Assembly (NCBI GenBank): GCA_036339375.1
Contig: JAYZBC010000026.1
Location: 1-44,274, forward strand
DNA from: JAYZBC01 sp036339375
GTDB lineage: Bacteria > Pseudomonadota > Alphaproteobacteria > MPNO01 > UBA2964
Direction of reading: 5' to 3'
Length of the DNA: 44,274 nt
Shown: one piece after another, positions 8,106 through 16,813 of the stretch
Layout: every line of letters starts with the position of its first letter
Position numbering within the stretch: position 1 is the first letter of the stretch
The notes under the pieces: model-generated
Seen by the model: only the letters and a program-made list of their open reading frames with translations
Told to the model about the DNA's origin: nothing
Database searches by the model: none
Program-made: the position numbers and the translations under genes

Positions 8106-8192
8106 TTATTGGATAGTCGCGCTGTGCAGTTGAAGATCTAACCCATCTCTTTCCGTTTCTTTGTCAACTTTGAGGCCAATAAAAAGAACTAT
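8106..8192 (-). pseudogene. Remnant of the C-terminus of an ammonium transporter (Amt)
   Basis: In the minus-strand frame ending at the TAA 8108-8106, the last 28 codons read IVLFIGLKVDKETERDGLDLQLHSATIQ. The pattern GL(R/K)V-x-x-E-x-E-x-x-GLD-(I/L)-x-x-H is the cytoplasmic tail of AmtB-type ammonium transporters. The frame is closed upstream by a stop at 8201-8199 just beyond an A7 run, there is no start codon, and the ubiH gene begins 88 bp away in the opposite direction. The rest of the gene is therefore absent. A terminator follows. As I recall, glnK-amtB is often found close to the aminotransferase/ftsK block in alphaproteobacteria, consistent with a deletion here. Confidence 0.6.
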
Positions 8193-8280
8193 ATTTTTTT
8201 AAGCAAAATTGTAAAAGTGATTATAAATTATACAAATCTTAAAGATTCAAAATTAAGTCGGAGCAAAAGATACAACCAGA

Positions 8281-9516
8281 ATGGTTTTAAAAGAAAAAGC
8301 AATAAAACATGTGAACGTTGACATCGTTGTTATTGGTGGTGGAATGGTGGGCTTAACATTGGCTTTGAGTCTCGGGTCGGCGGGCCTTTCCGTTAATCTT
8401 ATCGATCCTTCAAAACCCAGTTGGCCAAAAAAAAAATTGGAAGACGGTAGAACGACCGCGATTTCAGCAGGTTCCCAAAAAATTTTTGAGTCCCTTAATG
8501 TGTGGGGAGACATCAAACCACATGCCCAAGCGATTTCGGAAATTCGCGTTTCGGATGCTCGTTCCTCCCTATTTTTACATTACCACCATGCAGACTTGGG
8601 GAAACAACCCTTGGGCCATATCGTTGAGAATAAAGAAATTAAGACCGCTCTTTTAGCAAAATTAGCTACCAGCGATTCCGTCTCAATGTCATTTGGGAGT
8701 TATGTCGAAAAACTGCACAGAGACGAAAACCATGTAATCGCGATGACAAGTGGCGGTACAAAAATTTCTGCTACTCTAGCAATCGCAACCGATGGCCGGA
8801 ATTCACCAACGCGTGAAGGAGCTAAAATTGCAAAATGGGAAAAAAGTTACAAACAAACAGCTATAGTTTGTACCGTTCGCCACGAAAAGGACCACAAAGG
8901 TATCGCTCAGGAACAATTTTTGGCCTCCGGCCCATTTGCTATTCTGCCTATGACAGAAAATCGTTCCTCAATCGTATGGACAGAACGTAATGATTTAGCT
9001 CAACACATTTTGTCTTTAGGGGATCTAAATTTTTTACAGGAACTAGAGCTTAGATTTGGAGATTATTTAGGTAGTCTGGGAGTTGTAGGGCCTAAATTTT
9101 TCTACCCTCTAAGTGTTCTACATGCAGCCACCTACGTTGCCCCTAGGCTTGCTCTTGCGGGTGATGCAGCCCACGCAATTCATCCCGTCGCTGGTCAAGG
9201 GTTCAACATTAGCTTGTTTGATGTGGCAGCTTTAGCGGAGTTAGTGGTTGACTCAAGGCGTCTCGGATTGGACTTCGGGTCTGCCCTCGTTTTGGGTCAA
9301 TATGAAAAATGGCGACGTTTTGATAACACATTAATGCTGGGTGTAACCGATGTTTTGAATAGTTTTTTTTCAAATGATCATCGAACGTTACGCATAATGC
9401 GTGACACAGGTCTATTTGCTGTGAATAAAGTTATTCCCGTAAAAAAAATGTCGATGCTACATGCTATGGGTATGTTGGGCCGTCTACCGAAACTAGTGAG
9501 AGGAGAAAGGCTATAA
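8281..9516 (+). CDS. UbiH/UbiF/COQ6 family FAD-dependent hydroxylase (ubiquinone biosynthesis)
   Basis: A flavin monooxygenase of about 411 residues predicted to hydroxylate the aromatic ring during ubiquinone synthesis at the membrane. The N-terminal dinucleotide-binding motif is VVIGGGMVGLTLALSLGSAGL and the family motif DGRNSPTRE lies near residue 180. The second FAD-binding motif is LALAGDAAHAIHPVAGQGFNISLFD near residue 300. Alphaproteobacteria vary in how many UbiH/F/L-type enzymes they carry, so the exact ring position is not assignable from sequence alone. CGGAG precedes the ATG. The gene is followed by a convergent DUF971 gene. Confidence 0.9.
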   Translation: MVLKEKAIKHVNVDIVVIGGGMVGLTLALSLGSAGLSVNLIDPSKPSWPKKKLEDGRTTAISAGSQKIFESLNVWGDIKPHAQAISEIRVSDARSSLFLHYHHADLGKQPLGHIVENKEIKTALLAKLATSDSVSMSFGSYVEKLHRDENHVIAMTSGGTKISATLAIATDGRNSPTREGAKIAKWEKSYKQTAIVCTVRHEKDHKGIAQEQFLASGPFAILPMTENRSSIVWTERNDLAQHILSLGDLNFLQELELRFGDYLGSLGVVGPKFFYPLSVLHAATYVAPRLALAGDAAHAIHPVAGQGFNISLFDVAALAELVVDSRRLGLDFGSALVLGQYEKWRRFDNTLMLGVTDVLNSFFSNDHRTLRIMRDTGLFAVNKVIPVKKMSMLHAMGMLGRLPKLVRGERL

Positions 9517-9621
9517 ACTATGTTTTGACTTTCTCTTTACTTTAGGAAATACCGTTTTCTTTTATAGTTTCAAGTTTAAAATACCTTCTGCACTTCATTT
9601 TTATTTATATTTTTTAGGTCT

Positions 9622-9978
9622 CTAGGGGTCTCTACTCAAACCCTTAAGTTCTAAAATTTTTAAATAAGAATTCCATCGGGCTTCTTTTTCAATTCCAAGG
9701 GTGTAAAGGTATTTCCAAGAAAAGATTCCAGTATCATGTAGGTCATCGAAAAAAATCCGGATAGCATAGTTTCCTACTGGTTCGACTTTCAGAATTTTTA
9801 CTTCTCGTCGTCCGAAAATAACCTTTTTTTGGTTTGTGCTGTGTCCTTGTACTTCGGCTGAAGGACTTTCGACACGCAACAATTCCGCCGGGAGAATAAA
9901 AACTTTTCCGTCGTCAAAAGAAATCTCTACAGTTTTGGCAAATTTTTTGAGTAAAATTTTGGTTGGTTTAGTGGCCAT
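9622..9978 (-). CDS. DUF971 domain protein (gamma-butyrobetaine hydroxylase N-terminal-like)
   Basis: A 118-residue stand-alone DUF971 domain. The family landmarks are visible in order: ISFDDGKVFILPAELLRVESPSAEVQGH, a short basic spacer, VKILKVEPVGNYAIRIFFDDLHDTGIFSWKYLYTLG. The same fold forms the N-terminal region of gamma-butyrobetaine dioxygenases and occurs in proteins linked to iron-sulfur cluster handling, but the role of the free-standing version is not established. It is the last gene of a minus-strand run ybbN-Lon-like-Trm112-DUF971, 27 bp after the Trm112-family gene. Confidence 0.85.
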   Translation of the reverse strand: MATKPTKILLKKFAKTVEISFDDGKVFILPAELLRVESPSAEVQGHSTNQKKVIFGRREVKILKVEPVGNYAIRIFFDDLHDTGIFSWKYLYTLGIEKEARWNSYLKILELKGLSRDP

Positions 9979-10005
9979 TGACTAGCCCTTTTAATCTTCC
10001 GAGAT

Positions 10006-10209
10006 TCAATCCCTTTCTGTCGTTTGTTCTAGTTTGCGTGCCTCATCGACGAGCATAATTGGAATTCCGTCACGAATAGGGTACGCGAGTCCCGCAGCGT
10101 CACTGATAAGTTCTTGTTTGGTCGCATCATAACGCAATGGTTTTTTGGTCAGAGGGCATACAAGAATTTCTAAGAGTTTTGGGTCTACGCTTTTGTGTGT
10201 GTTATTCAT
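10006..10209 (-). CDS. Trm112 family protein (UPF0434/YcaR)
   Basis: A small protein of about 67 residues with the Trm112 fold: KLLEILVCPLTKKPLRYD, then LISDAAGLAYPIRDGIPIMLVDEARKL. The single CPxTKxPL element replaces the full zinc ribbon seen in eukaryotic Trm112, as usual in bacteria. Eukaryotic relatives activate RNA and protein methyltransferases; the bacterial role is poorly defined. The ATG at 10209 has AGG 8-9 nt upstream; a TTG two codons earlier is also possible. It lies within the conserved alphaproteobacterial ybbN/Lon-like/Trm112 cluster, 20 bp after the Lon-domain gene. Confidence 0.9.
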   Translation of the reverse strand: MNNTHKSVDPKLLEILVCPLTKKPLRYDATKQELISDAAGLAYPIRDGIPIMLVDEARKLEQTTERD

Positions 10210-10229
10210 GTTCAAGACCTGCTAAAAAT

Positions 10230-10922
10230 TTAGTGGCTTTTGTCGCCAGAATCGCCAGGGGCCAGAAGGGTCATTTCTAGTAACGTCAGTAACATTTGAA
10301 CCCGATCAGTGAAATTAGGTGTTTCTAAAAGAGCTTGTCTTTCATTAGCGCCAAATGGACAAGACATAGCGAGAGAGGTGACTAGTCGTTCCGTAGGTGT
10401 GGCTTTTATAGCGCTCCAACTAGTTTCAATTTTTTGTCGGGCAAAGAATTTCTTGACAATTTTTAATAAATTTTCACGGTCTATATCAGCATCATCTAGA
10501 ATCTCTAGATCATTTATAAATCGACTATAGTCAGCAAAAACTCGTCGATAACCGTCTTTTTCGGTTATTTCTTCTGAAATATCGAAGCGGCAAATTCCTG
10601 TTAATGTTAGCATGTATCTCCCGTCTTCGCCTTCCGTAAAGCTTGTAATTCGCCCCGCGCAACCTGTTTTGTATAACTCGGGCTTTTGTGTTTCAGCTAA
10701 AGAAATTCCTCGGTTGTCATCAGGGTTTGGGTTTTTTGGTTGAAGCATGCCGATTAATCGTTGTTCATCTTTTATAACATCACAAACCATTGCTAAATAG
10801 CGCGGCTCAAAAATGTTGAGCGGCAGTTGGCCTCTGGGCAAAAGCAGAACACCTGTAAGTGGAAAGACAGGGATTACTCTTGGTAATTCTCCTGGGTTGG
10901 GTTTTAATGACTCTCTTCTCAT
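10230..10922 (-). CDS. LON peptidase substrate-binding domain protein
   Basis: A 230-residue protein made only of the Lon N-terminal (LAN/PUA-like) domain; there is no AAA+ ATPase or Ser-Lys protease domain. Signatures include VIPVFPLTGVLLLPRGQLPLNIFEPRYLAMVCDVIKDEQRLIGML, and GCAGRITSFTEGEDGRYMLTLTGICRF. Such free-standing domains are widespread and may bind unfolded substrates; the function is unproven. The neighbour ybbN encodes a thioredoxin-like co-chaperone, so the pair may act in protein quality control (inference). No clear ribosome site is seen before the ATG at 10922. Confidence 0.9.
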   Translation of the reverse strand: MRRESLKPNPGELPRVIPVFPLTGVLLLPRGQLPLNIFEPRYLAMVCDVIKDEQRLIGMLQPKNPNPDDNRGISLAETQKPELYKTGCAGRITSFTEGEDGRYMLTLTGICRFDISEEITEKDGYRRVFADYSRFINDLEILDDADIDRENLLKIVKKFFARQKIETSWSAIKATPTERLVTSLAMSCPFGANERQALLETPNFTDRVQMLLTLLEMTLLAPGDSGDKSH

Positions 10923-10953
10923 GGCTTAGTTTTTAAAATTTACAAATGTTTTT

Positions 10954-11877
10954 TTATGCAAATAAAATAGAGGCTAATTTTCGCCGTCCAGAAATGGTAA
11001 CAGGATTTGTAGAACCCATCGCGTCAAAGAGCTTCAGTAACTCAAAGCGGGCAGCCTCTTCTTTCCATTTTATGTCTTGGCTTATAATTTCCAGTAGAGC
11101 ATTTACGGCTGCTTCGTGCTCTCCAGCGGTATACAAAGCGAGCGCTAAGTCAAAACGTGCTTGTTTATCTTTAGGATTGTTCGCAACCGCTTGTTGGAGT
11201 TGTTGTAAATCCCCTACTTGGGTTCCCTTTTCCGCGAGCTCTAAAGTACTAATAACACTTGAAAACGCGGAATTTTTTCGTTCGTCTTCACTAAGCGAAT
11301 TAACCAGTTCTTGTGCTTCTGGATAATTATTAGCCGCTATAAAGCATTGCGCAAGCCCTGCTTTAGCATCCAAATTTGTGGGCTCGTGTTCCAGGACTTG
11401 TGTATACAAAGAAGTAGCTTGATCAAAATCTTTAGTGTCAATCATTGTTTGAGCTAATTCCATGGCTTCATCAATCGGCGATTTCTTTTCAGTTCCGGCA
11501 GTTTGCGTTAGTTTATTTACAAATTCCTGAATTTGACTTTCTGGCACTGCTCCTTGGAATCCATCGACCGGTTTGCCCTGATAAAATGCAAATACAGCCG
11601 GTATAGATTGGATCCTTAGTTGTTGTGCAATCTCTTGGTTTTGGTCAATATCAACTTTTACTAGTTTCACACTCCCTTGTGCTGCTTTGACCACCTTTTC
11701 GAGAATTGGCCCGAGTTGTTTACACGGACCGCACCAAGGTGCCCAAAAATCTACAATTATTGGGACTTCCTTGGACGCCTCAATTACATCTTGCATAAAG
11801 GTAGCCGTGGTCGTGTCTTTAATCAGATTTGATGTTGGTTGTGCGTCGGCTGCACTGGGATTGATGATTTGCTCCAT
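10954..11877 (-). CDS. ybbN: Thioredoxin-domain, tetratricopeptide co-chaperone (YbbN/CnoX-like)
   Basis: A 307-residue two-domain protein. Residues about 25-130 form a thioredoxin fold with the redox motif WCGPC (cysteines 49 and 52) and the cis-proline segment IQSIPAVFAFYQGKPVDGFQG. Residues about 145-300 are helical repeats (DEAMELAQTMIDTKDFDQATSLYTQVLEHEPTNLDAKAGLAQC and more) ending SGRRKLASILF, as in YbbN/CnoX proteins that protect chaperone substrates from oxidation. E. coli YbbN has a degraded active site (SxxC); here CGPC is intact, so thiol-disulfide activity is plausible. It is the first gene of the minus-strand cluster. Confidence 0.9.
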   Translation of the reverse strand: MEQIINPSAADAQPTSNLIKDTTTATFMQDVIEASKEVPIIVDFWAPWCGPCKQLGPILEKVVKAAQGSVKLVKVDIDQNQEIAQQLRIQSIPAVFAFYQGKPVDGFQGAVPESQIQEFVNKLTQTAGTEKKSPIDEAMELAQTMIDTKDFDQATSLYTQVLEHEPTNLDAKAGLAQCFIAANNYPEAQELVNSLSEDERKNSAFSSVISTLELAEKGTQVGDLQQLQQAVANNPKDKQARFDLALALYTAGEHEAAVNALLEIISQDIKWKEEAARFELLKLFDAMGSTNPVTISGRRKLASILFA

Positions 11878-12166
11878 TTTTAATACTCGTGTTTGATTTG
11901 GTTACTGGTTGGCTATTTAACAGAAAAATTCACGATTTAGCTTGTATTTTAAAATATTATATAAATTTTTTAACCATCACACAAAAATTCTCAGACATCG
12001 CTATATTTATAATCATAACCTGAAAAATAATTTTTTTGAATCACGAAATTTACATTATAGTGTAAGTGTCATTTATGCTAACTCTTGAAAATTTTTAAGT
12101 TCAGACTATTATCACGCCAACTTTTTGTCCCAATATGGTATTACTAAAACGTTTGTTCTAAGGTTT
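11878..12166. other. AT-rich intergenic region between ybbN and tRNA-Gly
   Basis: This stretch of 289 bp separates the minus-strand ybbN cluster from the plus-strand tRNA-Gly. It must hold promoters for both directions. I see very AT-rich sequence and short TATA-like runs, but no clear -35/-10 pair, hairpin or coding frame that I can defend. Confidence 0.4.
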
Positions 12167-12241
12167 GCGGGCGTAGCTCAGGGGTAGAGCGCAACCTTGC
12201 CAAGGTTGAAGTCGTGAGTTCGAATCTCATCGCCCGCTCCA
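12167..12241 (+). tRNA. tRNA-Gly (GCC)
   Basis: A complete cloverleaf of 75 nt. The acceptor strands GCGGGCG and CGCCCGC pair, the D arm is GCTC/GAGC, the anticodon arm is CAACC/GGTTG with loop TTGCCAA (anticodon GCC), and the T arm is GTGAG/CTCAT around TTCGAAT. The 3' CCA is encoded (12239-12241). It stands alone, 124 bp before the glutamate dehydrogenase gene. Confidence 0.97.
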
Positions 12242-12365
12242 CTTAATTAGTAAACTAGCGGTTGTGTTGAACTGACGCTGCTCTGTCAAAACAAATTAAA
12301 CATTCAGTGTAAATTTTCACCAGTGGAATAACAAAAATGTGTTGTTTAATCGGGAGTTTTAAGAT

Positions 12366-15300
12366 TTGCAACGAGAAATAATACAGAATTGGGCACATAC
12401 ACTTGATATGACACTTAGGGCTCACTATGGAGCAACAGAGGGCAAGGCAATTTTTAAATTGCATAGTCATACATTTTCGTCAGTTTATCAGGAAAAATTT
12501 GATCCAGAAGTTGCGGTTTTAGATATTGTGCATATTGATTCCCTCCAAAATAAGGCTAAAGTTGCTTTAAACCTTTATAAAGAAGAATCTGGCGACCTTA
12601 GGTTTAAATTGTATCACCCCAGTTCGCCTCTTCCATTATCGGACATATTGCCGGTTCTTGAAAATTTTGGCCTCAAGGTAATTGAAGAAATTCCCTACCG
12701 TCTTTCTGTTGGAAATACCAAATCTCTTGTCTGGATACATGATTTTGGGCTCGTTGTTCGTTCCGGGGTGTTTGTGGATATTGCTAAAGTTAAACCTTTA
12801 TTTGAAAACGCACTCCATTGTGTTTTGAAAAGCGAAATGGAAAATGATGGGTTCAATAGGCTGATAATTGCCGCTGGGCTCAATTCGCATCAAATATTTT
12901 TATTAAGGGGCTACTGCAAATATCTTTTGCAAATTGGAATACCTTATAGCCAGTCTTACCTAGAAAACACCCTAGAACGACACCCAGATATTACTCGGTC
13001 GATAGTGAAATTATTTGAATTAAAGTTTGATCCTAAATTACAAAAAGATTCAACTAAGAAAATTAACCGACAGTTTAAATTAATTTCAAAAGCATTAAAT
13101 TCTGTCCCCTCTCTTGATGAAGACAGAATTTTTAGGAAATACCTTAATTTAGTTGGAGCAACACTTCGAACGAATTATTTCCAAAAAGATGAAGAAGGTT
13201 CTCCCAAACTTTACCTGTCTTTTAAAATTGATAGTAGAAATTTTTCTGATGTACCTGTTCCTCGCCCGCATGTGGAAATTTTTGTTCATTCAACGAAGGT
13301 TGATGCAGTACACCTGAGAGGTGGGAAGGTATCTCGCGGAGGCATTCGTTGGTCAGACCGTAAAGAAGATTTTCGCACAGAAATTCTTGGTTTAATGAAA
13401 TCGCAAATGACTAAAAATGCGATAATAGTGCCGGTTGGAGCAAAGGGTGGTTTTTTCGTTAAAAAACAACTGATTTCCAAAGAAGGTCACGAGTCTTTGG
13501 AAGAAGCTATTTCGTGTTACAAAATCTTTATGCGAGGGCTTCTTGATATTACCGACAATTTAAAAGGGAACCGTGTTTTACCTCTTAAAGATGTCATCCG
13601 TTATGATGATGACGACCCTTATTTAGTAGTGGCAGCGGATAAGGGAACAGCAAATTTTTCTGATATTGCGAACGGCGTTTCGGAAGAATATGGATTTTGG
13701 TTGGGTGATGCATTCGCCTCTGGTGGTTCAGAGGGTTATGACCATAAAAAAATGGGGATAACCGCGCGTGGATCCTGGGAAGCCGTCAAAAGGCATTTCC
13801 GAGAACTAGGAATAGATGTGATGGCAATGCCTTTTACGTGTGTGGGGATAGGAGATATGTCAGGTGATGTGTTTGGTAATGGTTTACTATATTCGCCTTG
13901 CGCAAAATTATTAGGCGCCTTCAATCACAGCCATATTTTTGTTGATCCAAACCCGAGCCCCTTGGTCAGTTACAAGGAACGCAAACGTCTTTTTGTGAGT
14001 CGAAACTCTTCATGGGGAGAATATAATAAAAAATTAATTTCAAAGGGTGGCGGAGTTTTTGATCGATCTGCAAAGTCTATCAAGGTCACCATTCAAATGA
14101 GGAAGGCTTTTGACCTTGTTGGCAGGAAGACAGTAACACCTAACGAACTCATTCACGCAATTCTTAGGTCTGAAGTAGACCTGTTATGGTTGGGCGGGAT
14201 AGGAACTTACATTAAAGCTAGTAATGAAAAAAACTTTCAAGTAAGTGACCGTGCCAATGACGCTTTACGTTGTAACGGATCAGAAATCCGCGCGAAAGTT
14301 GTGGGCGAGGGTGCAAATCTTGGTGTCACGCAACTTGGCCGTATTGAGTATGCCCAGGTGGGTGGTCGAATTAATACTGACTTTATCGATAACTCCGCAG
14401 GTGTTGCCTGCTCTGATCATGAGGTCAATATAAAAATACTGTTGGCGATAGCAGTAAGGTCTAAGAAGCTAACCAAAGCCAAGCGTAACAGACTTTTAGT
14501 CAAAATGACAAAAGATGTTAGCGATCTTGTTTTAATGGGTAATTATCGACAAAGCATGGCCTTAACCAATGCTCAGTATCAGAGTATTGCTCTAGTTGGG
14601 GAGCACGAACGCTTTATGCGCGCTCTTGAGAAAATTGGGGCTCTTGATCGTGAGGTAGAATTTTTACCTACAAATGAGGAGCTGGAATTACGTGTTGCAG
14701 AAGGAAAGGGTCTAACTCGCCCTGAGCTCTCCGTTTTATTAGCTTATGCTAAGATTTCTGTATTTGAAGAAGTTTTGAAAAGTCCTCTGCCAGATGACCC
14801 ATATTTAAAGAGAACTCTAGGGCTTTATTTTCCAAAATTGATGCAAAAACAATTTGGGCGACTTATTTCCCAGCACTCTTTAAGGCGTGAAATAATTGCG
14901 ACTTATGTTGCTAATACATTGGTTAATAGAACCGGGCCGAGTTTTGTAAATATGATCTCAGAATTAACGGGAGCAAAGGTTGAAGCCATTGCTACGGCTT
15001 ATTTAATCTGTCGCCAAATTTTTGGTCTTGGAGAAATTTGGAGTAGCATTGAAGCTTTGGATAATTCTGTGCCCACCTTTATTCAAACGGAAATGCAATT
15101 ATCAATTCTGGATCTAATAAAACACTGTACGATTTGGTTTGTAAAAAACAGATCCAAAACGGGGAAAATTGATAAAGCAGTCAAGGCGTATTTACCTTCA
15201 ATAAAAGCAATAGAAACAGGGATCGAAACGCTGCTTTCTTTCGCATTGAAAGCTAACAGGGTAATAGATGAGGAACGATATAAAGCCCATAATGTGCCCA

Positions 15301-15728
15301 ATGCTCTTGCGAGGCGCATTTCACGCCTGAACCCATTATCCTCTGCTTGTGATATCTGCCTTATTGCTTTTCAAAATAAACTCAGTCCAAAAACTGTCGC
15401 CAAAATTTTTTATGGTGTCGGCACCAAATTTGAATTTGATTGGCTTCGAAATTCTACTGCGCAAATAACCGAAGGAAATGAATGGGAAAAGAGTGTTGCC
15501 ATTGGGGTGATTGACGATCTGTATGACACTCAGGCTCGATTGACTGAAAAAATCGTTGGCCCTGTTAAGAACGGAAAAATTTCACCCACCATCTTAAACA
15601 TTTGGGTGAAAAATAATTCAGATGAGGTGGAGCAGGTAATGGATATTCTTGACGAAGTTAAAAGAGCTCCAAAAGTTGAGCTAGCTATGCTTATTATAAC
15701 AAGCCGTCGATTAGCTATGTTAGTGTAA
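12366..15728 (+). CDS. NAD-specific glutamate dehydrogenase, large type, N-terminally short (1120 residues)
   Basis: It catalyses oxidative deamination of glutamate to 2-oxoglutarate and ammonia. The core is clear: RGGIRWSDRKEDFRTEILGLMKSQMTKN, the catalytic-lysine block VPVGAKGGFFVKK near residue 358, and the dinucleotide-domain block GEGANLGVTQLGRIEYAQVGGRINTDFIDNSAGV near residue 650. A long helical C-terminal region follows. Bacterial enzymes of this family usually have about 1600 residues. Here the protein begins at the segment (NWAHTLDMTLRAHYG...) that normally lies near residue 480, so the N-terminal ACT-like region is missing. CGGGAG lies about 9 nt before the TTG start, and a tRNA 124 bp upstream leaves no room for the missing part. 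Confidence 0.9.
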   Translation: MQREIIQNWAHTLDMTLRAHYGATEGKAIFKLHSHTFSSVYQEKFDPEVAVLDIVHIDSLQNKAKVALNLYKEESGDLRFKLYHPSSPLPLSDILPVLENFGLKVIEEIPYRLSVGNTKSLVWIHDFGLVVRSGVFVDIAKVKPLFENALHCVLKSEMENDGFNRLIIAAGLNSHQIFLLRGYCKYLLQIGIPYSQSYLENTLERHPDITRSIVKLFELKFDPKLQKDSTKKINRQFKLISKALNSVPSLDEDRIFRKYLNLVGATLRTNYFQKDEEGSPKLYLSFKIDSRNFSDVPVPRPHVEIFVHSTKVDAVHLRGGKVSRGGIRWSDRKEDFRTEILGLMKSQMTKNAIIVPVGAKGGFFVKKQLISKEGHESLEEAISCYKIFMRGLLDITDNLKGNRVLPLKDVIRYDDDDPYLVVAADKGTANFSDIANGVSEEYGFWLGDAFASGGSEGYDHKKMGITARGSWEAVKRHFRELGIDVMAMPFTCVGIGDMSGDVFGNGLLYSPCAKLLGAFNHSHIFVDPNPSPLVSYKERKRLFVSRNSSWGEYNKKLISKGGGVFDRSAKSIKVTIQMRKAFDLVGRKTVTPNELIHAILRSEVDLLWLGGIGTYIKASNEKNFQVSDRANDALRCNGSEIRAKVVGEGANLGVTQLGRIEYAQVGGRINTDFIDNSAGVACSDHEVNIKILLAIAVRSKKLTKAKRNRLLVKMTKDVSDLVLMGNYRQSMALTNAQYQSIALVGEHERFMRALEKIGALDREVEFLPTNEELELRVAEGKGLTRPELSVLLAYAKISVFEEVLKSPLPDDPYLKRTLGLYFPKLMQKQFGRLISQHSLRREIIATYVANTLVNRTGPSFVNMISELTGAKVEAIATAYLICRQIFGLGEIWSSIEALDNSVPTFIQTEMQLSILDLIKHCTIWFVKNRSKTGKIDKAVKAYLPSIKAIETGIETLLSFALKANRVIDEERYKAHNVPNALARRISRLNPLSSACDICLIAFQNKLSPKTVAKIFYGVGTKFEFDWLRNSTAQITEGNEWEKSVAIGVIDDLYDTQARLTEKIVGPVKNGKISPTILNIWVKNNSDEVEQVMDILDEVKRAPKVELAMLIITSRRLAMLV

Positions 15729-15742
15729 TGTGATACACATTA
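15726..15742. repeat. 17-bp perfect inverted repeat over the glutamate dehydrogenase stop codon
   Basis: TAATGTG and CACATTA flank the trinucleotide ATA. The left arm contains the TAA stop of the dehydrogenase. There is no T run after it on the plus strand, so it is a poor intrinsic terminator. It could be an mRNA 3'-end hairpin or an operator for the deacetylase gene that starts 82 bp downstream. Confidence 0.3.
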
Positions 15743-15824
15743 AAAAATTGCGGTTTTATTGCCTTAATTTGGGAGTTGTTTTTAAGGACATATTAACGAC
15801 TTGGATTTTCAGGGAAGAGATTTT

Positions 15825-16727
15825 ATGGAATACGACTTTGTACCTTTGCCATACAGAAAACCACTTAAATGGCCAAAAGGTTACAATCTCGCTCTAATAA
15901 TTACAATTAACCTAGAATACTGGGAGCAAACGAGGGACCAAAAAGAACCCCTTTACCCTGGTGGGCCAGCTACTATCCCTTTTCCGGTCCCCGGCGACGT
16001 TCCTGATTATGCTAATTGGACCTGGCGAGAATATGGGCAGAGGGTCGGAGTATGGCGTGTGTTAGAGCGGCTTGACAAATCCGGCCTTCCAGCTTCCTGC
16101 ACAATGAATGCAAAAATGGCACTTGAGCGCCGCCCAATAATTGATGCAATTAACGAAAGAGGTTGGGAATTAGTACCCCACAATTGGGCCCAGAACGATA
16201 TATTGACCTATTATGCCCATGATCCCGAAGGAGAGCGAAAAGTTATTTCCCAAACCCTAGAAGTATATCAAAAGGTAATTGGGCGGCCTGCGAAAGGTTG
16301 GTTATCATCTTCATTGCGGCCCACATCAAATACGGCGGAGTTTTTGAAAGAAGCTGGTCTTACATTTTTCTGTGATTTTTTAAATGATGACCAACCTTAT
16401 TTAATTCGAACCGAGCAAGGGCCATTAGTTTGCATTCCTTATTCGAACGATGTGAACGATTTTAATTTGTTTGCAAGGGGAGGTATGACATTAGAACAAG
16501 GGCTCGATACATTGTGTGAGCAATTTAGAGTCCTTTATCAAGAGGGAAAAAAAGAAATGCGGCTAATGAATTTTGGATTGCACCCACATGTAATTGGTCA
16601 ACCCTATAGAATTCGTGCACTGGAGGAATTTCTTGATTACGTGAAAGGGTTTGAGGGTGTATGGTTTCCCAAGCGTGAAGAAATAGCGGAATGGTATCTT
16701 GAGCATCATCATAAACATATAGGTTGA
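15825..16727 (+). CDS. Polysaccharide deacetylase family protein (PuuE/allantoinase-like)
   Basis: A member of the NodB-homology carbohydrate esterase 4 fold, about 300 residues. The sequence (WTWREYGQRVGVWRVLERLDKSGLPASCTMNAKMALERRPIIDAINERGWELVPHNW ... GWLSSSLRPTSNTAEFLKEAGLTFFCDFLNDDQPY) matches the branch that includes PuuE-type allantoinases and related amidohydrolytic enzymes rather than chitin deacetylases. The substrate is not known; no ureide genes are nearby. The ATG at 15825 is preferred because GGAAG lies about 8 nt upstream; an in-frame TTG at 15801 has none. Confidence 0.85.
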   Translation: MEYDFVPLPYRKPLKWPKGYNLALIITINLEYWEQTRDQKEPLYPGGPATIPFPVPGDVPDYANWTWREYGQRVGVWRVLERLDKSGLPASCTMNAKMALERRPIIDAINERGWELVPHNWAQNDILTYYAHDPEGERKVISQTLEVYQKVIGRPAKGWLSSSLRPTSNTAEFLKEAGLTFFCDFLNDDQPYLIRTEQGPLVCIPYSNDVNDFNLFARGGMTLEQGLDTLCEQFRVLYQEGKKEMRLMNFGLHPHVIGQPYRIRALEEFLDYVKGFEGVWFPKREEIAEWYLEHHHKHIG

Positions 16728-16813
16728 TTTTTTTAAATTTAGAGAAATTTTTTAAAGATTAAATGTCACAAAAATGTCATTGAGTTTTAGAATTATTTTA
16801 TCGCACATAAATT

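Noticed and set aside
8057..8230. A small-RNA gene on the minus strand, suggested by TTGACA near 8167-8162 and a strong terminator at 8057-8089.
   Set aside because: TTGACA has no usable -10 at 16-18 nt, and the bases lie inside a frame that reads as an ammonium-transporter tail; the terminator is explained by that lost gene.
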